The notes under the pieces: model-generated | What the model saw: the letters and a program-made list of their open reading frames with translations, nothing else | Databases searched by the model: none | What the model was told of the DNA's origin: nothing | Shown here: positions 1 through 8,180 of the stretch, piece after piece | How positions within the stretch are numbered: the first letter of the stretch is position 1 | Layout of the letters: each line of letters starts with the position of its first letter | NCBI RefSeq assembly: GCF_008698145.1 | Contig: NZ_RZNZ01000007.1 | Span: 1 to 64,000 of the forward strand | Length of the DNA: 64,000 nucleotides | From: Bifidobacterium vespertilionis | Lineage (GTDB): Bacteria; Actinomycetota; Actinomycetes; Actinomycetales; Bifidobacteriaceae | Reading direction: 5' to 3' | Translations under genes and position numbers: made by a program

Positions 1-73
1 ACATCTCGCCGCGCGTGGCGTATTCCACGTCCTCGAACACCCATCTGGCCGCGCTCTTCGTGTCCGTCTCCAT
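1..73 (-). CDS. N-terminal end of an unidentified gene, cut by the window edge
   Basis: An ATG at 73 on the minus strand is preceded by a strong ribosome binding site (GGGAGG, about 6 nt upstream). It opens a frame that runs off the left edge, starting METDTKSAARWVFEDVEYAT. Only about 24 residues are visible, so no family can be assigned. The good start signal argues that this is a real gene. It would lie downstream of the small frame at 113-307 on the same strand. Confidence 0.5.
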   Translation of the reverse strand, partial: METDTKSAARWVFEDVEYATRGEM

Positions 74-112
74 CTGATCCTCCCGTCGGTCGGTCAGGTG
101 TTGCAACGATCA

Positions 113-307
113 CTAGAGCCCGCCCTTCCGGAGGTCGTTTCCGGGGGGGTATTTTAGATAAAAAAGCAAAATTTGTCCCCCGGAAGCGATGCGAGACTCG
201 ACCCACTGCCGCTGCAACGCGGCGGCGTACGGCACCGCAACCTGATGGAATTCCTCGCCAATGACGGGGACATCGAATTCGAATGACACGAAGCGATCCG
301 CACTCAC
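113..307 (-). CDS. small hypothetical protein, 64 aa
   Basis: The frame starts with GTG at 307 and reads MSADRFVSFEFDVPVIGEEF at its N-terminus. The product is soluble-looking, mixed in composition and of no recognised family. It ends about 40 nt before the next minus-strand start at 73, so the two could be co-transcribed. There is no strong Shine-Dalgarno in front of the GTG; only a short AAGGTG lies close by. An inverted repeat (341-390) sits just upstream and could be its control region. Whether it is a gene is uncertain. Confidence 0.35.
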   Translation of the reverse strand: MSADRFVSFEFDVPVIGEEFHQVAVPYAAALQRQWVESRIASGGQILLFYLKYPPGNDLRKGGL

Positions 308-340
308 CTTGACCGGGGATGATGATGGCGTTGCCGAGCG

Positions 341-390
341 TCACTTATAGCACCGATGGCCCATCACTATTGCATCAGTGTTATAAGTGA
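341..390. promoter_or_regulatory. inverted repeat TCACTTATA...TATAAGTGA, operator-like
   Basis: A perfect 9-bp inverted repeat has arms at 341-349 and 382-390. Further partial half-sites (CAGTGAT, CACTGA) follow up to about 412. It lies upstream of the minus-strand small genes at 307 and 73. An autoregulatory operator or promoter region is inferred from position only. Confidence 0.35.
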
Positions 391-547
391 TGCGACAGTG
401 ATGCTACACTGACGGATCACCGATGATCGCCACCGCGCCGCGCACCAGTCCGAACGATCGAAGATCAGGCTTAGGCAGAAAGGCATGCCTACCATCCATG
501 GGTCAGACACGGCGGAAATGCTCGAAACAGCCGGGGCAACACACTAG

Positions 548-847
548 CAACGTTGTTTCCCCATGTTCTACGCGCCCCACGGGCTTTCGACCGGCCCAAA
601 CGACGGTCGGCCGGCATGTAATTCCGATTTGTGTGGTCGATTTCCCCGAGTGGGGCGGATAGCAGCGGATCACAGCACCGCCATTCCGCCGGTTTTCCGC
701 GGATGCCATCCGGACGCTATACGGGGGAACCGGAAAAACGCATGCACAAATCGGAATTACCCGATGTAGTCTGGGCGGCAGAGCGGCGACAGAGCGTCGC
801 GAGCCGTAGTTGACTCCCACGAAGCGCGAGACACTACGTTATTGTCA
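548..847. repeat. long-hairpin repeat element, copy 1
   Basis: The left arm TAATTCCGATTTGTG (619-633) pairs with CACAAATCGGAATTA (745-759). An internal GC-rich core contains CCGCCATTCCGCCGG followed by TTTTCCGCGGATGC, also seen in copy 2. Outside the hairpin are ACGTTGTTT and TTCTACGCG on the left and CCCGATGTAGTCTGGGCGG on the right, matching the other copies. The bases just inside the arms do not pair in this copy: the left side is like copy 2 and the right side (GCATGCAC) like copy 4, as in a recombinant. No protein gene is supported between 308 and 939. Confidence 0.75.
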
Positions 848-939
848 CCCAGAGCGCCCAGGGCACCCACGGACTTCACGTATCATGAGCATCAAAGACG
901 CACGAAGACAGTCGGTTCTATGCAGATCGGAGGCAGTCG

Positions 940-1227
940 ATGATTCCCATCGAGGACGTGTACGCGCAGATCCGCGAGTTCGCCGCCGAGTCCGGCGCGC
1001 GCAGAGTCGTGCTCTTCGGCTCCAGGGCCAAAGGCACGAACCGACCCAAAAGCGACATCGACCTCGCCGTGGCCGGATGCCCCGATTTCGACTCGCTTGA
1101 GTACCGACTGCAGAACGACCTCTGGTCGCTGCTCAAGGTGGACGTGATCAACCTCGACGGCCCCATCTCAGAATCCCTGAGAACGGAGATAGCCCATACC
1201 GGGAAGGTGCTCTATGAAAAAGTATGA
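940..1227 (+). CDS. mntA: MntA-like minimal nucleotidyltransferase (antitoxin of MNT/HEPN pair)
   Basis: This 95-aa protein carries the nucleotidyltransferase signature GSX10DXD (GSRAKGTNRPKSDID, from about residue 27), the metal- and nucleotide-binding motif of the MNT family. Size and fold class match HI0073/MntA proteins. In characterised MntA-HepT systems the MNT protein neutralises its HEPN partner by adding AMP to a tyrosine. The start is supported by GGAGG about 6 nt upstream. The gene overlaps the following HEPN gene by 14 nt, the usual arrangement for this module. It lies between a long-hairpin repeat and the distal end of the CRISPR array. The function is inferred from motif and partner. 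Confidence 0.85.
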   Translation: MIPIEDVYAQIREFAAESGARRVVLFGSRAKGTNRPKSDIDLAVAGCPDFDSLEYRLQNDLWSLLKVDVINLDGPISESLRTEIAHTGKVLYEKV

Positions 1228-1615
1228 GAACTACGCTTCCGCACTGCGCTCACTGCGGCAGGCCCCTTCACAGGATCTGAGCAACGAGTTCATCCAGAGC
1301 GGCATCATCGACAAGTTCGAGCTCCAGTTCGAACTCGGGTGGAAGCTGTTCAAGGCATTGCTGGCATATGAGGGCGATCCGGTCTCCGCATCGGGATCGC
1401 CGCGCGATGTCCTCAAAACGGCATACCAGTACTACGACTTCATGAACGAATCGCTCTGGCTGCGCATGCTGCGCGATCGCAACGATTCGGCGCACATCTA
1501 TGACGAGTCCCGCGCCAAGCAGCTCGTGCGCACGGTCATCGACGAGTACATCCCCGAATTCGAGCGAGTGGACCAAGGGCTCGTCGCGCGCTACGGTGTG
1601 CTGCTCGGCCAGTAG
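1214..1615 (+). CDS. hepT: HepT-like HEPN-domain toxin (nucleotidyltransferase substrate-binding family)
   Basis: The 133-aa protein belongs to the HI0074/HepT family. It contains the RX4HXY motif as RNDSAHIY near residues 89-96, which in active HEPN RNases forms the catalytic site and carries the tyrosine that MntA modifies. The N-terminal part (FELQFELGWKLFKALL) is the typical helical family region. It is translated from an ATG inside the end of mntA. All key motif residues are present, so the toxin appears intact. It stops 46 nt before the first repeat of the CRISPR array. Confidence 0.85.
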   Translation: MKKYENYASALRSLRQAPSQDLSNEFIQSGIIDKFELQFELGWKLFKALLAYEGDPVSASGSPRDVLKTAYQYYDFMNESLWLRMLRDRNDSAHIYDESRAKQLVRTVIDEYIPEFERVDQGLVARYGVLLGQ

Positions 1616-1661
1616 CGCCCCGTGCAGGCAGCCCCGATTTTTTATTCGCCCGTCCCTCCCG

Positions 1662-2419
1662 TTCTCAATGAAGCTCCCCAGCGTTAGCCAAGGAGACATG
1701 GTCTCGTCGATGATGATGATGATGAGTCTCGCAGGCTCCCCTCAATGAAGCTCCTCAGCATTAGCCAAGGAGACGAGCTCGTGCTGCCGGAATCCATGAC
1801 GAGGGATTGCCCTCAATGAAGCTCCCCAGCGTTAACCAAGGAGACGAGACAAATGCAATCCTGAAAGGAGAAGACAACATGCCCTCAATGAAGCTCCTCA
1901 GCGTTAACCAAGGAGACTCCGCGGGGATCTGGCCGATCGCGCTCTTCTGCACCCCTCAATGAAGCTCCCCGGCGTTAACCGAGGAGACGGGGATTACTGG
2001 AGGTTTGATGGTGAGATTTGACGACCCTCAATGAAGCTCCTCAGCGTTAACCAAGGAGACGAGGACGCAGCGGCGTTGGGTGGGGAGAGGCCGGGGGCCC
2101 TCAATGAAGCTCCCCAGCATTAGCCAAGGAGACGTCGCCGTCGATGTAATGCTGCTTGTCCGGATCATGCCCTCAATGAAGCTCCTCAGCGTTAGCCAAG
2201 GAGACAGGTTGCCGACGTTGAGGTTGAGCGGGATGTCCGGCCCTCAATGAAGCTCCCCAGCGTTAACCAAGGAGACGAACAGCAACTTCGAGGGTTTCGT
2301 GTACAGGTGCGACCCTCAATGAAGCTCCCCAGCGTTAGCCGAGGAGACGAGTCGAACAACCCGTTGGATGGTTTCGGCAGGGACCCTCAATGAAGCTCCC
2401 CAGCGTTAACCAAGGAGAC
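1662..2419 (-). CRISPR. type I-U/I-G CRISPR array: 11 repeats of 36 bp, 10 spacers of 35-41 bp
   Basis: Repeats start at 1662, 1739, 1810, 1882, 1953, 2025, 2098, 2170, 2241, 2313 and 2384. On the plus strand each begins CCCTCAATGAAGCTCC and ends AAGGAGAC. Spacers are 41, 35, 36, 35, 36, 37, 36, 35, 36 and 35 bp and all differ. The first repeat is degenerate at its outer two bases (TT for CC), marking the distal end at 1662. The leader would then be at 2420-2713, giving transcription on the minus strand like the cas genes. In that sense the repeat can form a CTCCTT/GGGGAG-type stem. Repeats vary at several positions: plus-strand position 17 C/T, 22 G/A, 26 G/A, 29 A/G. Confidence 0.97.
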
Positions 2420-2713
2420 CGCCATACCTTCACACCATAGCACAGGGGAACAAAATACCTTCCATGCGAGCGCTACAGCAAGCAGCGAACATAACAAGCT
2501 CCGGCTGCAATGCTTTGCAGCCAAAAACCTTGGAATTCCGCCAGCGAGCGCTCACAGGCAATAATATCTCGATATAGCTCTCGCATTGCGGATCGCACTC
2601 CAACCAAAGCACTCTTCAATTATCAAGCTGCCATCACGTCTTGGTGAATTAGCTTTCTTGCCAGTCAGCGAATACGTGGAAAGGCACAAGACAGGATAAA
2701 CGTACGTTCGCGC
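2420..2713 (-). promoter_or_regulatory. presumed CRISPR leader between cas2 and the array
   Basis: This 294-bp non-coding stretch separates the cas2 stop from the leader-proximal repeat. Its composition is more AT-rich than the flanking genes. It contains a perfect 8-bp hairpin (GGCTGCAA/TTGCAGCC, 2503-2522). A possible extended -10 (TGCTATGGT, minus strand, near 2440) lies next to the array, but no convincing -35 was found. Leader identity is inferred from position and from the degenerate repeat at the opposite end. Confidence 0.5.
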
Positions 2714-3010
2714 TCATATAATCTGTGGCACTGTCACATCACGATATCCGCGTCTTCCCATGAACGTCATGGCGCTCTCAGATCCTTCGCACGTATCCAA
2801 GTCGCAGATCAGCACCGAATCCTGAGAACTATCAATCTCATCTTCAAGCGCCGCTTTGACCTTCAGCAAAGCCGACTTGCGCACTTCCAACAGGAACACG
2901 CTGTATTGCAAACGCATTCCGTGACTTTGCAGGGTTTTTACGACATGCGATCGACGTACGTCGTCGCTGATGTCGTACGCGATCAGATAGCGACGTTGTC
3001 CAATGACCAT
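2714..3010 (-). CDS. cas2: CRISPR-associated protein Cas2
   Basis: This is a 98-aa ferredoxin-fold Cas2. It has the N-terminal YLIAYDISDDVRR strand with the conserved aspartate, and KTLQSHGMRLQYSVFLLEV typical of the family. Cas2 bridges two Cas1 dimers in the spacer-acquisition complex. The ATG at 3010 is chosen because AGAGAGG precedes it and the protein then begins directly with the conserved strand; a longer frame upstream overlaps cas4-cas1. The gene is 28 nt downstream of the cas4-cas1 stop. It looks intact, but its Cas1 partner does not. Confidence 0.93.
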   Translation of the reverse strand: MVIGQRRYLIAYDISDDVRRSHVVKTLQSHGMRLQYSVFLLEVRKSALLKVKAALEDEIDSSQDSVLICDLDTCEGSESAMTFMGRRGYRDVTVPQII

Positions 3011-3038
3011 TGCGTATCCTCTCTTTGTGAGATCTCCC

Positions 3039-3941
3039 CTATCGAACACGAATGCCGCGGTACTCGCATTGCGTTCCATCTAAATACCCCAGCACCATCC
3101 GTGCCTGAATCTCCACGATCCTGCGCCACGAAGCCTTGTAGCGGAAAATCGGATGCGTGATTTTGGTCTGCATTCGACGCTCATAGGCGGCAATCAAAGA
3201 CTTTCTGGTGCGGTCCTTCATACGAACCGAACCGAGCACGGCAGTAAATCCTTCCGGAGACACCTCACCGTTGTTGATCACGGTCTGCACCACCGAATCG
3301 GCAATCGGTGCACGAAACTCCTCCATGAGATCCAACGCCAAAGCCGGCTTGTTCCGGCCACTACTATGCAGAAAGCCGGCATGGGGATCAAGACCGCATG
3401 AAATCAGTGCGCGAATGCAATCCGACAGCAGTAAGGCATAGGCATAATCAAGCAGACTGTTCATCGCATCGAGCGCCGGGCGGCGAGTCCTGCCGTTCCA
3501 AGGCCAGTCATCGCGACGATTTTCCTTGATCACTTCCACGACTCGATGATGCGAAGTGAAGAAGATCTCGGTACCGGCTACACGGAATCCCATATCCTCA
3601 AGACATGCCGACTGCAGCGCGAGCTGGATACGCATGGCGTCGGTAACAGTCATGGCTTGTTTGACCGGAGTGGCCTTGTATTCACGGATAATCACGCCAT
3701 TCTCGATCATTCGCGCCGCGTCAAGACGCCCGCTTACGCCCCACCGCTCATGCCGGATATCCACCGACTGGAATTCATCCTTATCATGCGCACCGACGAC
3801 ACGGTCCACCTTGCGATGATCGTAATCGCCTTGTGCGATCTGGTCGGAATCCACCCGCTCGCCGACAGCTTCCAACCATGCCCGGCGCGGGCAGAATATC
3901 GTATGAGTCACCAAACTCAACGGAATCGGATCGTCATGCAT
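3039..3941 (-). CDS. cas4-cas1: Cas4-Cas1 fusion with a large in-frame internal deletion
   Basis: The N-terminal half is Cas4: THTIFCPRRAWLEAV with the first cluster cysteine, then GRLDAA, IIREYKAT and RIQLALQSACLEDMG of the RecB-like nuclease. The C-terminal half is the end of Cas1: NGRTRRPALDAMNSLL, GFLH and LALDLMEEF with the catalytic His and Asp. The protein is 300 aa, whereas type I-U Cas4-Cas1 fusions are normally about 550 aa. Missing are the Cas4 C-terminal cysteine cluster, the whole Cas1 N-terminal beta domain and the helix bearing the first catalytic glutamate. The frame is open throughout, so this is a clean deletion and not a frameshift. The start at 3941 (AAAGGA upstream) overlaps csb3 by 8 nt. 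Spacer acquisition is probably lost. Confidence 0.9.
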   Translation of the reverse strand: MHDDPIPLSLVTHTIFCPRRAWLEAVGERVDSDQIAQGDYDHRKVDRVVGAHDKDEFQSVDIRHERWGVSGRLDAARMIENGVIIREYKATPVKQAMTVTDAMRIQLALQSACLEDMGFRVAGTEIFFTSHHRVVEVIKENRRDDWPWNGRTRRPALDAMNSLLDYAYALLLSDCIRALISCGLDPHAGFLHSSGRNKPALALDLMEEFRAPIADSVVQTVINNGEVSPEGFTAVLGSVRMKDRTRKSLIAAYERRMQTKITHPIFRYKASWRRIVEIQARMVLGYLDGTQCEYRGIRVR

Positions 3942-5019
3942 CGCCAAATCCTTTCCCACCGAGCAATATCGGTTCGCCTCGTTGCAGCCATAGTTCCGGC
4001 ACCTTCACCGCCGTCGCATGCCGGGCGAACAACATGCAGCACCGCACTCCCCGCTCATGCAGCCACCGTTCGCCTCTACGAATCTCGATCGACGTCAGCA
4101 TCTCCTCCGATTTCCGCCCAGTATCACTCCGCAATTTTCCGGGCACAGAGGCAATTGCACCATGACACCCAACCACTGTCAGCGCCCGACTGCGCACCAC
4201 GGAAGCATACCGACGAACGGTCCATGGTTCGTCCCATATCGGCAACGCCGTATACACAGCCCGAGCAACGGTGAAGAACGACGCGGTATTGCCTCGAGCC
4301 GTCGAAACCGATCGCATCACGGGAAATGCGGACACTCCGAACAGCGCGCACCACGCCTGAGCATTGTCCGTGGGAAACGGACGGTGCAGGCCCGTCGGCG
4401 TACGACTGTCCGGCTCATTCTTGCCGGCCTCATCATTTACCGTTTCACCACGCAGACCGGATTCCACCGCTTCGACAGATCGCTCGGCCACGGCTTTGGC
4501 CAACGGCAACAGGCGACCGGATATGAATTCCTGCCCCTTGTTTCGTGTAACCATTTCCCAGAGGGAAGCGCCGCGGTCGGGATCGTACTGGTTCGAAGCA
4601 ACGTCTCCGGACCAATATGACGGCTCGCCCAGAGATCCAATGTACCGATGGTCCAACGGCGTCAGCAATGCGTCAATGGCCTGTTCGCGGTCATGATGCA
4701 GTAGCGTCCATCCCTCTCGCGGTTTTGGCATACCCAGTCGCGGGCTCAGCGTCGCTCGGACGGAGGAACCGGAACGGTCATACGCCCCCTTGGCATTCAG
4801 CCACTTGGACGCCAGCCAACGTGCAGCATGGTCATGCACAATCGCGGCGCAATCCCCCCATGTCAGATCGTCGCTAGTACATAACACCGCATGGTCGCGG
4901 TCCCGCCATCGCAACTCGCAGATGCGTTGCGGATCCGCATCCTCCACAATGGATGCAAGCCCCACGAGCAGCATATGCGCAAATGCGTCATCATATCGGC
5001 CTTTGATTACCAGTTCCAT
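3934..5019 (-). CDS. csb3: Csb3/Cas8-like large subunit of type I-U (I-G) Cascade
   Basis: This 361-aa protein occupies the csb3 (GSU0052-like, Cas8u2) position between cas3 and cas4-cas1. It has no motif I can name, and the call rests on length, position and complete subtype context. It would be the large subunit of the effector complex, contributing to target recognition. I chose the ATG at 5019 (MELVIKGRYDDAFAHML), which lies just after the cas3 stop with an AGG-rich stretch upstream; a frame extending to 5052 overlaps cas3. The final bases overlap the cas4-cas1 start. Confidence 0.78.
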   Translation of the reverse strand: MELVIKGRYDDAFAHMLLVGLASIVEDADPQRICELRWRDRDHAVLCTSDDLTWGDCAAIVHDHAARWLASKWLNAKGAYDRSGSSVRATLSPRLGMPKPREGWTLLHHDREQAIDALLTPLDHRYIGSLGEPSYWSGDVASNQYDPDRGASLWEMVTRNKGQEFISGRLLPLAKAVAERSVEAVESGLRGETVNDEAGKNEPDSRTPTGLHRPFPTDNAQAWCALFGVSAFPVMRSVSTARGNTASFFTVARAVYTALPIWDEPWTVRRYASVVRSRALTVVGCHGAIASVPGKLRSDTGRKSEEMLTSIEIRRGERWLHERGVRCCMLFARHATAVKVPELWLQRGEPILLGGKGFGDA

Positions 5020-5024
5020 GGCGC

Positions 5025-8000
5025 TCACCTGCCTTCTTTGGAAACCGTGCAATCCGCCGCACGCAGCACCGCCTCCAGATAAGCGACACCCCAGAACCCG
5101 TAGCGGCGGTTCGTGCGATCAATGATCGTCTCCCATCTTCCGCGGTCGAAGAGTTCGACGGCAGCAGCGTGTATTGCCGGCATATCAATGCGAGGATCAC
5201 CGGATTGCAATTCCGTTTGCGGAATCAACGTGTCCGCATTGGCCGCGAACGTCGATCTGCCATGACCGTGCGATGTACCGACCAGACGGGTCACCAATTC
5301 CGCATCATGCATCTGCAACCTGGTTCGCTCAGACCAGCATTCCGCGGCGGAGCGCTGTTCATGACGCCATCCACGGAGTCCAAGGGCGATGCGATTGGCG
5401 TGTTCATATGCGGGGAATCGGAATGTGCTTTTCGCCAGATACGTCGTGTCGTCATAAACTTCGTTCCGAGGCTTCTGCAGCCGATAATGCAACAACTCCT
5501 GGAATCTCGTATCCTTCTTGCCGTCGTCATGGTGCCGGGCAGCTATGGCCAGATCGATACACAAATCGCTCGGAACAGCAAGCAGGGAAGAAAACATCTC
5601 AGCACGATTCCGGACTGCACACTGATGGCCGTCCGACGTTTCGAGCAGAACCCTGTGCCCCGCTCGTCGCCCGAACTGCAATTCCTGTCTGACGGTCGCG
5701 GATTCCCCGACCGACGAAACGCGTCGGACGATCAGCCACATCGGTTCATCATCAACCGCATCGGTCGGAAGTACCATATCGATGGTCGTCTCCCCCGACT
5801 CGTAAGCGTCAACGAGAGTGGGATTGATCCCCGCGATGGCCTGCCTCAGCACATCGTATGCCAGCGCATGATCGGCCTGTCCATCGTCGCCTTCCGCAAT
5901 GACGCCATCCGACGCATCAGACTGCTGAGCGATCGCGGACTGCAATGTCAGCATGGCACTGCGCAGAACGGAACGGCCATCCGTCTTTCCCGATTCCGTC
6001 ACAATCACTACGCCATCGGACTGACAACGGTTGTAAATATCACCTTGCGCGCCGATTCGTGCGGTATCGGTGGTCTGTGCAAATGATTCACGGCGTGTGA
6101 GATCGATCATGGGAATGTTCGTGTCGAATAGCGGGGCGCTGTCATCGACAACGAGCGTATCGCCGGGTTGGACTTGTCTGCTCAGTGTACCGTTGTTGCC
6201 GATCACGGCAGCGTTTGGATCCGAGCCGTTCCACACCGTCACCTGCTGCGCTTCGTCATCCATTCCCGGTCGGACGATGAAGATGCGGCGCCGCACCGTA
6301 TCCGGAGCCATCATCGTTTTGCCGATCTCATCGATTTGCGCCCATGAACGAATCGGGAATGATTCATCCGCCACCGGCGACGCGCCATTGATCACTTGAA
6401 TGGCAACCGCATCATCGGCCGGCAGCGTACGGACCACCAGGCCTATGCCAGGATCGTCATCCACATTCAAATCATCCCTAAGCCACAGTGTGATATCGAA
6501 TGGACGCTGCCGTGGCAACGCAAGGTCCGCGGCCAGAGGTTCATCGGTATGAGACAGGTTCTCCACATCCCATGACTCAAGACGCTGCAACGCCATACGC
6601 TGCAACGTTGCCGGCTTCGGAGGCCGTATGCAGGCATTCCATGCGGAAAGACCCGTGTCCTGCGGCAATTCGGCGAGCCAGCGCAGGGCATATTCCAAAT
6701 CCTCCGCCTCATACGGACCGGATTTCCGTATCGATTTGGCCACATTTTCGTGTCGGAAAACAGTAATGGGGCCGGATGCACGCAATCCCCGACGATTGAT
6801 GCGCCCAGCACGCTGGATCAATGCTACCGGTGGCGCAAGTTCGGTAATGAGTGATGCGAAGTCCGCGTCGATGCCGACTTCCAAGGTCTGCGTGGCGATG
6901 ACAAGCCGCAGGCCTGACCGTTCGCAAGCATCAGGATCGCCCTTCATTGCCAGATACCGGTCGGACCGCAGTAATTCATTCTTGTCGTACCGCCGCATCG
7001 GACCGATAAACATGTCGATCTGGCGACGCGGATCCGCGGCACCGAGCACCTTGGCCTGTTTCAACTCCCTGTCCACGGCCCGGCGCACGTCGGCAGCCAT
7101 GGCGGGAGTGTTGACGATGCATGCCACGACGCCTTGCGCATCCTCCGCCGCCTTCACTGCATCGATGCAAGCGGATGCCATTGCGCTTGCCAATTCCTTG
7201 TCCTCGGCAATTCTCAGGGTCACCGGTTTCGGAGCCTTGAGCCTGCGGCTCAGATCGGTATCCACTTCGAGGTCCTGTTCCCGGACATCAATCACCTTGG
7301 TTTCATCGCCTTGCTCGTTCTGCGCATCGTAGCGGGACGGCGTAGCGGTCATTTCCACAACCTGAAGCGGTGCAATCGCATCGGAAAGAGGACGCTCCTC
7401 CCCGAGCGATTCAATCCGCCGCACGGACCTCGCCGTTTCGACCAGCTGACGACTCAGATGTGCTTCGTCGGCAGCCAGTACCGTATCGTAGGCCAGCAGT
7501 CCCGCCTCTATCGGCGCCGCCAAAGGCGTGACGCCATAGCCATGGAACAGCAGACGGCTGCCGAACATATCCGGCGTGGCGCAGATGATCTGGCATTCGG
7601 TGGGATGATACCGCCATTCACGTGTTGTGGCGTCCACCGGTTCGCCGCCGCGCAGCCGTGTGACGCGGCACCGTAGCGCGTCCTCTTCGCATCGCGATTC
7701 GATGCCCGAGCGCACATCCAAACCACGGCAGATATCATGCAAGGACGATGGCGCTTCCACGCCGTTGAGCCGTGCTGCGAGTTCGGCTGCACCCTCGTAC
7801 TGGTCGTCGACCAAGGCACGACGGTTCACCGTTAGGACCAGTCGCCGTGGAACATGCTCCACTTGCATGGCGGCGAGCGCATCAGCCAACGCGACATCGT
7901 CGACGTCGCCGGCACTGGTCAAACGCTTCAATCCTGCCATGGCATTGGCGAAGACATGCACATCAATGACCATCGTCTTGCCTGAACCAGTGGGTGCCGC

Positions 8001-8180
8001 TAAGCGCTGCGGCCATGCACCGGTAATGCATACCGCCCTTGCCAGCTGCAATTGCCATTGATACGGCGTACGCCCTCCATGCATATCACCGACGAATCGT
8101 ATGAACTTCGGGCCTATGATCTGTTCCCATGCCTCATCACGAGCAGTGCCGTCGTTTCCCATCCTTCTGCCACCGTTCAT
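5025..8180 (-). CDS. cas3: Cas3 helicase-nuclease, type I-U architecture (helicase then HD)
   Basis: The protein is about 1,051 aa. Walker A (APTGSGKT) is near residue 65, DEAH (LAADEAHL) near 238, MTATPSR follows, and the helicase C-domain includes IATQTLEVGIDADF and LIQRAGRINRRG. The HD nuclease lies at the C-terminus (ARHHDDGKKDTRF near 880, then EHANRIAL and SHGHGR). A C-terminal HD domain is characteristic of type I-U/I-G Cas3. It would unwind and degrade DNA recognised by Cascade. The start is the ATG at 8180 overlapping the csb2 stop as ATGA; an ATG at 8162 with its own AGAAGG is an alternative. No lesion is seen. Confidence 0.93.
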   Translation of the reverse strand: MNGGRRMGNDGTARDEAWEQIIGPKFIRFVGDMHGGRTPYQWQLQLARAVCITGAWPQRLAAPTGSGKTMVIDVHVFANAMAGLKRLTSAGDVDDVALADALAAMQVEHVPRRLVLTVNRRALVDDQYEGAAELAARLNGVEAPSSLHDICRGLDVRSGIESRCEEDALRCRVTRLRGGEPVDATTREWRYHPTECQIICATPDMFGSRLLFHGYGVTPLAAPIEAGLLAYDTVLAADEAHLSRQLVETARSVRRIESLGEERPLSDAIAPLQVVEMTATPSRYDAQNEQGDETKVIDVREQDLEVDTDLSRRLKAPKPVTLRIAEDKELASAMASACIDAVKAAEDAQGVVACIVNTPAMAADVRRAVDRELKQAKVLGAADPRRQIDMFIGPMRRYDKNELLRSDRYLAMKGDPDACERSGLRLVIATQTLEVGIDADFASLITELAPPVALIQRAGRINRRGLRASGPITVFRHENVAKSIRKSGPYEAEDLEYALRWLAELPQDTGLSAWNACIRPPKPATLQRMALQRLESWDVENLSHTDEPLAADLALPRQRPFDITLWLRDDLNVDDDPGIGLVVRTLPADDAVAIQVINGASPVADESFPIRSWAQIDEIGKTMMAPDTVRRRIFIVRPGMDDEAQQVTVWNGSDPNAAVIGNNGTLSRQVQPGDTLVVDDSAPLFDTNIPMIDLTRRESFAQTTDTARIGAQGDIYNRCQSDGVVIVTESGKTDGRSVLRSAMLTLQSAIAQQSDASDGVIAEGDDGQADHALAYDVLRQAIAGINPTLVDAYESGETTIDMVLPTDAVDDEPMWLIVRRVSSVGESATVRQELQFGRRAGHRVLLETSDGHQCAVRNRAEMFSSLLAVPSDLCIDLAIAARHHDDGKKDTRFQELLHYRLQKPRNEVYDDTTYLAKSTFRFPAYEHANRIALGLRGWRHEQRSAAECWSERTRLQMHDAELVTRLVGTSHGHGRSTFAANADTLIPQTELQSGDPRIDMPAIHAAAVELFDRGRWETIIDRTNRRYGFWGVAYLEAVLRAADCTVSKEGR

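Noticed and set aside
2503-2522. A perfect hairpin in the leader considered as a terminator of the cas operon
   Set aside because: No T-run follows it on the minus strand; a TTTTT stretch precedes it instead, so termination is not supported.
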